Origin: Oscillospiraceae bacterium | GTDB taxonomy: Bacteria; Bacillota; Clostridia; Oscillospirales; CAG-272 | Length of the DNA stretch: 45,677 nt | Direction of reading: 5' to 3' | Assembly: GCA_015065135.1 (NCBI GenBank) | Contig: SVQY01000015.1 | Span: 1-45,677 of the forward strand | Part shown: positions 17,146 to 25,043 of the stretch, piece by piece | How the letters are laid out: the number at the start of each line of letters is the position of its first letter | Numbering within the stretch: the first letter of the stretch is position 1 | Program-made: the position numbers and the translations under genes | Notes under the pieces: model-generated | The model's input: only the letters and a program-made list of their open reading frames with translations | Told to the model about the DNA's origin: nothing | Databases searched by the model: none

Positions 17146-18087
17146 ATGCGCTACGATCCTTCTATCTATCCGAAATGCACCGTTCCTGCCGCCGAGGTCA
17201 ACCGTGTCAAAGGACTTGGCTTCCTGCGTGACAAGACCACTCCCGACTGCTTCAACGCCCGTGTGATCACCCGCAACGGCAAGATCACCGCCGACGAGAT
17301 GTATGCCATTGCCGATGCGGCACGCCGCTTTGGCACCGGTGAGGTGGCCTTTACCACGAGACAGACCGCCGAGGTGCAGGGCATCTCCTTTGAAAACATC
17401 CAGCCCTTCTGCCATTTTCTCTCGATGCACGGTCTGATGGTGGGCGGCACCGGCCCCCGTGTGCGCCCCGTGGTCTCCTGCAAGGGCACCACATGTGTGT
17501 TTGGTCTCATTGACACCTTCTCGCTTTCAAGAAAGATCCACGAGCTGTATTACGTGGGCTACCACGCCGTCAAGCTGCCCCACAAATTCAAGATCGCCGT
17601 GGGCGGCTGCCCCAACAACTGTGTCAAGCCGGATCTGAACGACGTGGGCGTGATCGGCGCGTGGAAGCCGGTGCTCGTTCCCGATGCCTGCAAGGGCTGC
17701 GGTGCCTGCGTGAAGGCGTGTCCCATCGGGGTCGCCACCCTGCAGGAGGGCAAATTTGCCAACACCAAGGACTGCAACAAGTGCGGCCGCTGCGTGCGCG
17801 CCTGCCACGTGGGCGGTCTGGACTATATCCCCGGCTACCGCCTGACCGTTGGCGGCAGATGGGGCAAGCAGGTGGCAAGAGGACAGGCTCTCAGCCATCT
17901 CTTCACCTCCGAGGAGGAGGTGCTGGCCGCCGTAGAAAAGGCGATCCTTCTCTTCCGCGATAAGGGCGTTGCCGGTGAGCGCTTTGCCGACACCGTTGCC
18001 CGTATCGGCTTGGAGGAGGCCGAGCGCCTGATCCTTTCCGACGAGCTGCTGCAGCGAAAGGATGAGATCCTTGAAAAGGCTCTGTAA
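17146..18087 (+). CDS. Half-size siroheme/[4Fe-4S] sulfite/nitrite reductase-like protein with inserted ferredoxin domain
   Basis: A 313-residue redox protein with AsrC/Fsr-like architecture: an N-terminal ferredoxin-like half (VAFTTRQTAEVQGI, substrate/siroheme region), C112-KGTT-C117, GGC155-PNN-C159, then two [4Fe-4S] ferredoxin motifs (C182, C185, C188, C192 and C210, C213, C216, C220) and a short tail. The family's siroheme-cluster ligands are normally C-x5-C plus C-x3-C; here the first spacing is C-x4-C. No AsrA/AsrB or flavin subunit lies nearby. The start at 17146 has TAAGGAG upstream; the frame is open further upstream but overlaps the AraC gene. The next gene starts 26 nt inside it, so it is tied to the importer. 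Electron acceptor is unknown. Confidence 0.8.
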   Translation: MRYDPSIYPKCTVPAAEVNRVKGLGFLRDKTTPDCFNARVITRNGKITADEMYAIADAARRFGTGEVAFTTRQTAEVQGISFENIQPFCHFLSMHGLMVGGTGPRVRPVVSCKGTTCVFGLIDTFSLSRKIHELYYVGYHAVKLPHKFKIAVGGCPNNCVKPDLNDVGVIGAWKPVLVPDACKGCGACVKACPIGVATLQEGKFANTKDCNKCGRCVRACHVGGLDYIPGYRLTVGGRWGKQVARGQALSHLFTSEEEVLAAVEKAILLFRDKGVAGERFADTVARIGLEEAERLILSDELLQRKDEILEKAL

Positions 18088-18994
18088 GCTGCTGGCCTTG
18101 TCGCTGGCACTATTGCTGTTGGTCTCCTGTACCCCTGCCATCAACGGGCCCGCAGGAGATCACGGCATTGCCTTTACCGACAGCACAGGGCAGGAGGTGG
18201 TGCTGCAAAGCGCCCCCACACGGGTGGCTGTGCTCTTTTCCTCTCTTGCCGAGATCTGGATACTCGCCGGCGGTGAGATCTCCGTTACGGTTGGAGAGAC
18301 GGTGGAGCGCGGCATCGCAGAGGAGGGCGTGATCCTGGCCGATGACGGTGCCGGGAAAACGGTCAACACCGAGGTGCTGCTCGCCGCCGCCCCCGATCTG
18401 GTCATTCTTTCTGCCGACATTCCGGCGCAGGTCGAGGCCGCCGCAGCATTGCGCGCCGCCGGCGTACCCGCGGCGCTTTTTCGCGTAGAGACCTTTACAG
18501 AATATCTTTCGGTGCTGCACATCTGTGCCGACCTTTGCGGCACAGATGCATACCGCACCTACGGCACCGCACAGCAGGCGCAAATCGAGGCGCTTTGTGC
18601 CGAAAAGCCCTTTGCCGGGCGAAGGATCCTTTTTATCCGTGCGGGTACCACTGCAAGATCGGTCAAGGCCAAGGGCAGCGCCGATCATTTTGCCGCCGCG
18701 ATGCTGCGTGAGCTTGGCGCCGAGAACATTGCCGACAACGCACCGATCCTTATTGACGGGCTCTCTATGGAGGTGATCCTGCAGGAGGATCCCGACTATA
18801 TCTTTTTCATCGCTATGGGTGACGAGGAAGCCTCCGGGGCATATGTCACCGAAATGCTGCAAAAAGAGGAGTGGCAGGCGCTGGGCGCAGTACAACGCGG
18901 CAGTTTTTGCTATCTGCCAAAGGAGCTGTTTCATTACAAGCCCTGTGACCGCTGGGCCGAAGCCTACACTTATCTCGCGACACTGGAAAAGTAA
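18062..18994 (+). CDS. FecB/BtuF-type substrate-binding lipoprotein of an ABC importer
   Basis: A 310-residue periplasmic-binding-protein class III (Peripla_BP_2) product. The signal peptide ends in lipobox LLLVSC, so it should be anchored outside the membrane. It has the family pattern: TDSTGQEVVLQSAPTRVAVL, then NTEVLLAAAPDLVILSADIP, and a C-terminal LGAVQRGSFCYLPKELF. The ligand is likely an iron chelate, corrinoid or tetrapyrrole. It overlaps the reductase gene by 26 nt. An alternative TTG start at 18071 has better RBS spacing (AAAGGA) and still keeps the signal peptide. Confidence 0.87.
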   Translation: MRSLKRLCKLLALSLALLLLVSCTPAINGPAGDHGIAFTDSTGQEVVLQSAPTRVAVLFSSLAEIWILAGGEISVTVGETVERGIAEEGVILADDGAGKTVNTEVLLAAAPDLVILSADIPAQVEAAAALRAAGVPAALFRVETFTEYLSVLHICADLCGTDAYRTYGTAQQAQIEALCAEKPFAGRRILFIRAGTTARSVKAKGSADHFAAAMLRELGAENIADNAPILIDGLSMEVILQEDPDYIFFIAMGDEEASGAYVTEMLQKEEWQALGAVQRGSFCYLPKELFHYKPCDRWAEAYTYLATLEK

Positions 18995-19045
18995 TAAAAA
19001 TCGCATACCGTTTACTATATTTTTTTAAAAAAGGAGCGTGATACC

Positions 19046-20041
19046 GTGAAGCAATGTCGCAGGGATACTCTGCTGATCGGCGGTGCGCTCCTTTTGCTTT
19101 TGCTCTCTTTTTTCCTTTCCCTGCGCCTTGGCAGCACCAGAATATCCGCTGCGGATTTCTGGGGCGCGCTGCTTGGTCGTGAATCTGCCAGAAGCGCCGC
19201 GCTGATCCTGCGCGCGCTGCGCTTGCCCCGCGCGCTGGCAGGGCTTTTTGCAGGGGTGGGGCTGGCGCTCTCGGGCAGCCTGCTGCAGCACGCTACCGAT
19301 AATCCTTTGGCCGCCCCCAACGTGCTTGGCATCAATGCAGGCGCGGGTTTTTTTGTGATCGCCGCTATGGCGATCTTCCCCACCGCATTTGCTATCTATC
19401 CCCTCGCCGCCTTTCTCGGTGCCATGTTGTCTGCCCTGCTGATCTTGGGCGTTTCCGCCAAGGCGCATATGGGCAGGACCGCTATCGTTCTGTGCGGTGT
19501 AGCACTCTCGGCTCTCTTTGGCGCGGGCATCTCCTTTTTCTCGGTGCTGGATGCCGATCTGCTGGCCTCCTACACCGATTTTTCGGTGGGTGGTCTGCGC
19601 GGCGTTACGATGGGCGAGCTTTGGTCACCAATGGCCATCATCCTGCTCTGCCTTATTGGCGCTATGCTGCTCTGCCGCCAGCTGACCCTTTTTTGCCTTG
19701 GCGACAGTCTGGCACACTCGCTCGGCGTTTCGGTAAAGCGGGTGCGACTGCTTGCACTGCTATTGGCGGCTGCATCTGCCGCCGCTGCCGTCTCCTTTGC
19801 CGGTCTGCTCGGCTTTGTGGGTCTACTGGTACCGCACACCGCGCGCCGCCTTTCGGGCAATCGGCTGCGAACCGAGCTGCTGCTCTCCCCGATGGGCGGT
19901 GGCATCCTGCTGCTGCTTGCCGATCTTGTGGGGCGCATGCTCTTTTCGCCCACCGAGGTACCGGTGGGCATCTTCACCGCCCTTTTGGGCGTTCCCTTCT
20001 TTATATTCCTGCTGCTGGGAGGGAGGAACCGTCATGCTTGA
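19046..20041 (+). CDS. FecCD-family ABC importer permease
   Basis: A 331-residue inner-membrane subunit with about nine or ten hydrophobic segments. The family signatures LRLPRALAGLFAGVGLALSGSLLQHATDNPLAAPNVLGINAGAGF and the C-terminal FAGLLGFVGLLVPHTARRLSGN are clear (shown here in parts). It starts with GTG, preceded by AAGGAG. It overlaps the ATPase start by 8 nt. It should dimerise and receive ligand from the lipoprotein encoded upstream. Confidence 0.92.
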   Translation: MKQCRRDTLLIGGALLLLLLSFFLSLRLGSTRISAADFWGALLGRESARSAALILRALRLPRALAGLFAGVGLALSGSLLQHATDNPLAAPNVLGINAGAGFFVIAAMAIFPTAFAIYPLAAFLGAMLSALLILGVSAKAHMGRTAIVLCGVALSALFGAGISFFSVLDADLLASYTDFSVGGLRGVTMGELWSPMAIILLCLIGAMLLCRQLTLFCLGDSLAHSLGVSVKRVRLLALLLAAASAAAAVSFAGLLGFVGLLVPHTARRLSGNRLRTELLLSPMGGGILLLLADLVGRMLFSPTEVPVGIFTALLGVPFFIFLLLGGRNRHA

Positions 20042-20779
20042 GCTCAGAAACGTTACAGCCGGCTATCACCGCGACCACCCCGTGCTCCGTGGCCTTTCGC
20101 TGACGGTAAATGCCGGGGAGATCACCGTTCTTTTGGGCAGAAACGGCAGCGGAAAATCCACGTTTTTGCATACCGTTATGGGGGAAATCGCACACAGCGG
20201 TGAAATTTTGCTGGGTGGCATTCCCTCGCCTCACTAAAGCCACGGGAGCGCGCCAAGCGCCTTTCCCTGCTGCCGCAGCATCTGCCAAGCCCCGCTCTTT
20301 CGGTGCGCGAAACGGTGGCAATGGGGCTTTCGGCCTCTGTTGCCCGATTGGGCGCTGCCGAATGGCAGCAGGTCACAGAAAAGCTGCAGCTGTTGGGCAT
20401 TGCAGAGCTCGCTGAGCGGCCGGTCCGCACCCTATCGGGCGGCGAGCGCCAAAAGGTCTTTCTCGCTCTCTCACTTTTGCAAAATGCTGACGTGCTGCTA
20501 CTGGACGAGCCTGCCACCTACACCGATGCCCCGTATGCCGCGCAGCTACACGAGCTACTGCGCGCTGAGTGCGCACGGGGCAAGACCCTGCTGCTGGTGA
20601 TGCACGACGTGGGAGCCGCTCTGGAGCTTGCCGACCGCGTGGCAGTGCTGGAAAACGGCTCTCTCTCCTTTTACGGCACGCCCCACGAGGCGCTGGCAAA
20701 GGAAATCCCCGAAAAACACTTTGGGCTTACCCGATATGCCGCCAAACGGGGTGAGAAAACCGCTTATTTCTTCCGATAA
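20034..20779 (+). pseudogene. FecE/BtuD-type ABC importer ATPase with a frameshift
   Basis: Translation from ATG 20034 gives MLELRNVTAGYH and Walker A LLGRNGSGKST, then stops at 20235-20237 (TAA) after GGIPSPH. The rest of a normal ATPase continues in the -1 frame: LKPRERAKRLSLLPQHLP from about 20234, then VRETVAMGL, signature LSGGERQK, Walker B VLLLDEPAT, and the switch histidine in LLLVMHDVG, to 20779. A single lost base near 20225-20234 would explain the break and restores an ordinary ~248-residue protein. Options are a real mutation that disables the importer, a sequencing/assembly error, or recoding; no slippery heptamer is visible, so recoding is least likely. Confidence 0.85.
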
Positions 20780-20783
20780 AGGT

Positions 20784-20819
20784 AAAAGGACCGCCGATGT
20801 GTCGGCGGTCCTTTTTATT
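20784..20819. terminator. Bidirectional terminator between convergent genes
   Basis: The stem AAAAGGACCGCCGA / TCGGCGGTCCTTTT with loop TGTG is followed by TTATTT. It can end both the importer operon (+) and the AraC gene (-), whose stop codon abuts it. Confidence 0.85.
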
Positions 20820-21649
20820 TATTCATATTGCTCCAGCAGCCGTCTGCGATAGGCGGCGGGGGTGTAGCCCGTTGCCTCGCGAAACACCTTATTAAAATGC
20901 GATTGCGAGCAAAAGCCGGTCTCCAGCGCGATCTCCAGCATCGACTTTTCACCGGCAGCAATGAGGCGCTTGGCACGGCGCACACGCTTATCGGTCACGT
21001 AAGCAAAGGGGGTCACTCCCACCTCCCGCAAAAAGACCGTGTGCAGATAGTTGGGGGAAACGTGCAGCGCTGCGGCGACTGTTTTCAAAGAGCAATCCTC
21101 CGCATAATGCTCGTTGATATATTCGTAAGCATCGGCAGCAATGCGGTGGATCGGCGTTTTGGCGGTCACGTTGACACTCCCCTGCCAGAGTCGCGCCAGG
21201 CGATGCAGGATCTCCAGCAGAATGGCATTGCTGTAAACGCCGTTCGCCACCTCGCGCTCCGGCGCGCCACCGATCAGCAGGCTGCAGAGCTTGGCAAACA
21301 GAGCCATCAGCTCCTCCACCTCGCTCTCCTCCTCCAGATACAGACAATCGGGCGCGGCGGCAAGCAGCGCGTCGATCTCCTGATCCTTCTGAGGTTGAAT
21401 GCGAATATAGCTACAGCGCACCGGAAATTCGCTGTAACGGATCTGCCCCGGCTTGGCACAAAGCAGCATCCCTCTTTTGGTCGGATAGATACCCTCCTCC
21501 ACATGGCTGATGCCTCCCTCGCGATGGAACAGCTCCAGCTCAAAATTGGCTACGCGCCGCCCCGGGCTGACGGTCTTGCTGCCCCGCAGAACGGTACTGT
21601 CAAACACACCACATTGCAGCTCATCTCTCGGCAAAAACATTTCTTTCAC
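20819..21649 (-). CDS. AraC-family transcriptional regulator
   Basis: A 276-residue regulator with an N-terminal sensing domain and a C-terminal double HTH: SLKTVAAALHVSPNYLHTVF, then MLEIALETGFCSQSHFNKVFREATGYTPAAYR (given in two motifs). The GF.S.SHF.K.F..ATG.TP..YR pattern is highly typical. It is divergent from the glycosidase cluster starting at 21777, its likely target. N-terminal sequence similarity to the AraC protein at 16278 is not obvious by eye. Confidence 0.88.
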   Translation of the reverse strand: MKEMFLPRDELQCGVFDSTVLRGSKTVSPGRRVANFELELFHREGGISHVEEGIYPTKRGMLLCAKPGQIRYSEFPVRCSYIRIQPQKDQEIDALLAAAPDCLYLEEESEVEELMALFAKLCSLLIGGAPEREVANGVYSNAILLEILHRLARLWQGSVNVTAKTPIHRIAADAYEYINEHYAEDCSLKTVAAALHVSPNYLHTVFLREVGVTPFAYVTDKRVRRAKRLIAAGEKSMLEIALETGFCSQSHFNKVFREATGYTPAAYRRRLLEQYE

Positions 21650-21691
21650 CTCAAATCGTAAGATTTTGACAAAACAGAATTAATATATGAC

Positions 21692-21720
21692 TATTCACGG
21701 CCACTATTTAATGATATAAT
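21692..21720 (+). promoter_or_regulatory. Probable promoter of the glycosidase cluster
   Basis: A perfect TATAAT at 21715-21720 has a weak -35 (TATTCA, 21692-21697) 17 bp upstream. A weak -35 with a good -10 fits activator dependence, as expected beside a divergent AraC gene. Confidence 0.5.
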
Positions 21721-21776
21721 GACAAAGGAGACAAATTCATTATACCGAAAATCTTTTGATTTGTAAAGGAGTTTTT

Positions 21777-23204
21777 ATGGAAAGACTGCAGCTTATTGGC
21801 AAGCTGCCGGTGGCAGGCGCCAAGGAGATCCCCTTCTCCCGTGTCGGCATCGGCTTTGAAAAGCTGGACCGCGACGTGTTCGACCCCGAAAAGGCCTATG
21901 ACAAGGTAGCCGGCATCGGCGTGAAAAAGATCCGCATCCAGTCCGGCTGGGCACGCACCGAAAGGATCGAGGGCGTTTACGATTTCGCGTGGTTGGACAA
22001 GATCGTGGACAATCTGCTCTCCCGTGGGCTGGAGCCCTGGATCTGCCTTTGCTACGGCAATCCGATCTACACCGAGCTCGCCAAGCCCGTGTTCGGCGCG
22101 GTGGGCTGTCCGCCCATTGCCACCGAGCGGGAGCTGAACGCCTGGCTCGCCTACGTGAAGGCGACCGTCGCCCATTTTAAGGGACGTGTCACGATTTTTG
22201 AGATCTGGAACGAGCCGGACTGCAACTATTCCTGGCGTCACTGTGAGAACGAGGAGATCGACCACAACCGCAACGCGGATGAATACGGGCGGTTTGCGCT
22301 GGCCACCGCCAAGGCCATCAAGGAGACCGACAGCGCCGCCCGCACCATGGGCTTTGCCCTTGGGCACGCGTGGGATATTGAGTACGTCAACCGCGCCCTT
22401 TCCACGGGGCTATATCAGTACCTCGATCTGGTCTCCTTCCACGCCTATACCCCCAGCGAGCTGAACCGCCGCAGCAGTGCCCATCGCCTGAGACTGCTGC
22501 TGGATAGCTTTGATCCGAAGATCGGGCTTGTGCAGGGCGAGACGGGTGCCCAGTCCCGCAGCGACGGCAACGGCGCCATGAAGGGCTTTGCCTGGACCCT
22601 CGAAAAGCAGGTCAAGGCGCTGCTGCGCGGTCTTGTGATGGATCTTGCCGAGGGCGTGGAGTTTACCTCTTATTTTTCAACGATGGATATGATCGAAGCG
22701 CTCCGCGGTCGCCTGGCGGACAAGGCCTCCTACATGGACTTCGGCTACTTTGGTGTGATCGGCGCGGAATTTGATGAAAACGGACGCGCCAGCGGTGAAT
22801 ATAAGGAAAAGCCCTCCTATTACGCCTTGCAGGCCCTGGCCTACCTCATGCGGGGCAATGCGAAGCCCTATACCTTCCCTTGGCGTTCCTTCTCCCTGCC
22901 CTCCAAGCGTGTGAACGGGCAGGATTGCACCGATAGCACAAGACAAGGCGAGACCTTTCTGCTGGATGACGGCAAAAAGGCGCTGATCTACTGGAACGCC
23001 ACCGATCTGCTGACCGCCACCTATGAGGGCACCACCTCCTTTGAGGTCTTTGGCGTGAAGGCAGATACCGTAAAGCTGCTGGATCTGAAAAACGGCAATA
23101 TCTACGCTCTGCCCGACACTATGGTAGAGGATCTGGGGCTTGGTGGCGTACGCCTCAAGAACCTGCCGCTCACCGACTGTCCGCTGGCTCTGCTTTTTGA
23201 TTGA
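21777..23204 (+). CDS. Clan GH-A glycoside hydrolase (GH39-like)
   Basis: A 475-residue TIM-barrel glycosidase with no signal peptide. The acid/base motif IWNEPD (E146) follows VTIFE, and the probable nucleophile is E255 in VQGETGAQ; the 109-residue spacing fits retaining GH-A enzymes. RIQSGWARTERIEGVYDF near the N-terminus resembles GH39 beta-xylosidase/iduronidase families. The C-terminal ~110 residues look like a small beta domain. The start at 21777 has AAAGGAG 5 nt upstream; an upstream in-frame ATG at 21756 lacks an RBS. It is the first gene of a six-gene catabolic cluster. Exact substrate is not known. Confidence 0.78.
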   Translation: MERLQLIGKLPVAGAKEIPFSRVGIGFEKLDRDVFDPEKAYDKVAGIGVKKIRIQSGWARTERIEGVYDFAWLDKIVDNLLSRGLEPWICLCYGNPIYTELAKPVFGAVGCPPIATERELNAWLAYVKATVAHFKGRVTIFEIWNEPDCNYSWRHCENEEIDHNRNADEYGRFALATAKAIKETDSAARTMGFALGHAWDIEYVNRALSTGLYQYLDLVSFHAYTPSELNRRSSAHRLRLLLDSFDPKIGLVQGETGAQSRSDGNGAMKGFAWTLEKQVKALLRGLVMDLAEGVEFTSYFSTMDMIEALRGRLADKASYMDFGYFGVIGAEFDENGRASGEYKEKPSYYALQALAYLMRGNAKPYTFPWRSFSLPSKRVNGQDCTDSTRQGETFLLDDGKKALIYWNATDLLTATYEGTTSFEVFGVKADTVKLLDLKNGNIYALPDTMVEDLGLGGVRLKNLPLTDCPLALLFD

Positions 23205-23216
23205 AAGGAGAAACAT

Positions 23217-23900
23217 ATGAAGATCACCTGGCTTGGACAAGCGGGTCTGCTGTTTGAAAAAAACGGCAAGACCGTGATGATCGACCCTTATCTTTCCAAC
23301 TCGGTAGTCAAGGTCAATCCTCTGAACTTCCGCCGCGTGCCCGTGGAGGAAAAATTCTTTGACATGACCCCCGACGTGATGATCTTTACCCACGATCATC
23401 TGGACCACTACGACCCCGAGACCGCGCCCCGCTTTTTTGCAAAGACCGACAAGCAGATGCTGGTGCTCTGCCCCGCCTCGGTATGGCAAAAGGCAAGAAC
23501 TCACGGGGGCGGACACAACTACGTGCAGTTCGACCGTCTTACCGAATGGACGGCATACGGTATGAGATTTTCCGCCGTACACGCCGAGCACAGCGACCCT
23601 CACGCCATCGGCGCGATCATCGAGGATCTCGACACGGGCAAGACCTATTACGTCACCGGCGATACCCTTTATAACAAGCGGATCTTTGCCGATCTGCCGA
23701 GCGACATTGACGTGATCTTCCTGCCCGTCAACGGCATCGGCAACAACATGAACGAGGTGGATGCCGTCCGCTTTTTCAAGGCAAGCGGCGCCAAGGTGGC
23801 GGTCCCCTTGCACGTGGGGATGTTTGACGAAAAGACACCCGATCTTTTCAAGGCAGAGCCCCGTGTGCTGCCCGAAATATACAAAGAGATCAAGCTGTGA
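23217..23900 (+). CDS. UlaG-like metallo-beta-lactamase-fold hydrolase
   Basis: A 227-residue cytoplasmic metallohydrolase. The metal-binding motif H59-D-H61-L-D63-H64 is intact, followed by the family's EHSDPHAIGA, the aspartate in YVTGDTLYN, and the C-terminal VAVPLHVGMFDE. It belongs to the group that includes L-ascorbate-6-phosphate lactonase UlaG and small lactonases. Given its neighbours, a sugar-lactone hydrolase role is plausible: a dehydrogenase makes a lactone, this enzyme opens it, and the dehydratase at 25044 acts on the aldonate. That pathway is inferred. Confidence 0.75.
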   Translation: MKITWLGQAGLLFEKNGKTVMIDPYLSNSVVKVNPLNFRRVPVEEKFFDMTPDVMIFTHDHLDHYDPETAPRFFAKTDKQMLVLCPASVWQKARTHGGGHNYVQFDRLTEWTAYGMRFSAVHAEHSDPHAIGAIIEDLDTGKTYYVTGDTLYNKRIFADLPSDIDVIFLPVNGIGNNMNEVDAVRFFKASGAKVAVPLHVGMFDEKTPDLFKAEPRVLPEIYKEIKL

Positions 23901-23909
23901 GGTAATGAT

Positions 23910-24731
23910 ATGAAGATTTTTGAAGTAAAGGACCACGCCCCCAGCCTGTTGCCCGACGGCTACGATTTTGAGCTGGTATGGTCGGATGAATTTGACGGCG
24001 ACACTCTGGATGAAACCAAATGGGATTACCGCCTTTGCATGATGGGCAAGCGGCATCCCGCCTGGACCGATAAGGGTGTAAAAATTGAGAACGGGTGTGC
24101 CGTTTTCAGCATTTTTGAGGAGAACGGTGAGATCGTTTCCTCCCAGCTGCAGACCGGCTACAACTTTATGGATCAACCCGTGGAGAAGACCACCTTCGGC
24201 AGAGATCACCTCCAGTGGCAGATCGGCAAGCTTCATGAGAACAAGTTTACGCACAAATTCGGCTATTACGAGTGCTATTGCAAGCTCCAGCAGCTGCCCG
24301 GCTGGTGGTCGGCCTTCTGGATCCAGTCCCCCATCATCGGTGCATCTCTTGATTCCAAAAAGACCGGCACCGAGATCGACGTGATGGAGTGCTTCAAGCC
24401 CGACGGCACCATTGCCGCCCACAACGCCTTTACCGGGGGCTACGGCCTGGATATGCATCGCGCCAAGGTAGGCGGCAAGCAGGTAGACCCGAGCGAGTTC
24501 CACTATTTCGGCTTTCTGTGGTTGCCCGACAAATACGTATTTTATATTGACGGTGTTGAGGACGGTGTGATCACCGATCACCTCTCGCACACCGAGGAGT
24601 TCATTCTCATTTCCACCGAGACAAAGGGCTACCGCCACGAGGATCATCTCCCCACCGAGGAGGCAAAGGCGACCGCCAAAGCAGGCGACGTATTTTTGGT
24701 GGATCACGTCCGCGTGTTTGATATCAAGTAA
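23910..24731 (+). CDS. Glycoside hydrolase family 16 protein
   Basis: A 273-residue beta-jelly-roll glycosidase. The GH16 catalytic motif is perfect: G-T-E155-I-D157-V-M-E160, with E155 as nucleophile and E160 as acid/base. Flanking GYYECYCKLQQLPGWWSAFW and the later FHYFGFLWLPDKYVFYIDG are family-typical. The N-terminal SDEFDGDTLDETKWDY is the usual GH16 opening. There is no signal peptide, which is unusual because most GH16 enzymes are secreted; it may act on imported oligosaccharides. GH16 covers beta-glucans, agars and galactans, so the substrate is open. Confidence 0.86.
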   Translation: MKIFEVKDHAPSLLPDGYDFELVWSDEFDGDTLDETKWDYRLCMMGKRHPAWTDKGVKIENGCAVFSIFEENGEIVSSQLQTGYNFMDQPVEKTTFGRDHLQWQIGKLHENKFTHKFGYYECYCKLQQLPGWWSAFWIQSPIIGASLDSKKTGTEIDVMECFKPDGTIAAHNAFTGGYGLDMHRAKVGGKQVDPSEFHYFGFLWLPDKYVFYIDGVEDGVITDHLSHTEEFILISTETKGYRHEDHLPTEEAKATAKAGDVFLVDHVRVFDIK

Positions 24732-24772
24732 GGACAAATCGGGATTTATCGGAGAGTTGTTTGTGTTTGAAG

Positions 24773-24957
24773 ACTACTCTTCCACCACTTCGTGGTCCCC
24801 CTTCCCTCACAAGGGAAGGCTGCTAAATTTGTCGCCTTAAATAACACCGCTTATTTTAAGCATTGCACCGTATCATCTGTCTGTCGTTGAAAGTTTCAAT
24901 TCTATAAGCCTTCCCTTGTGAGGGAAGGTGGCACCCGTAGGGTGACGGAAGAGTAGT
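24773..24957. repeat. MITE-like inverted-repeat element
   Basis: The 312-bp gap 24732-25043 has no gene but holds a ~185-bp element. Its outer ends ACTACTCTTCC (24773) and GGAAGAGTAGT (to 24957) are perfect inverted copies. Inner arms CCTTCCCTCACAAGGGAAGG and CCTTCCCTTGTGAGGGAAGG are inverted copies of each other and are themselves palindromic. Small hairpins (ACCAC-TTC-GTGGT and CACCC-GTA-GGGTG) sit in each arm. The AT-rich centre has no reading frame. Structure and size suit a non-autonomous element mobilised in trans, and the sequence resembles repeats common in gut Bacillota. Confidence 0.75.
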
Positions 24958-25043
24958 TACCACACAAGATGAAACTCCCCAATAAACCAAATTTGAATAT
25001 TTCAGCAACCCAATTTATATACAACAAAAGTAGGAGAAAACCA

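Noticed and set aside
22677-24737. 686-codon minus-strand frame opposite the UlaG-like and GH16 genes
   Set aside because: The opposite strand encodes two proteins with complete catalytic motifs and RBSs. The shadow frame has no recognisable domain.
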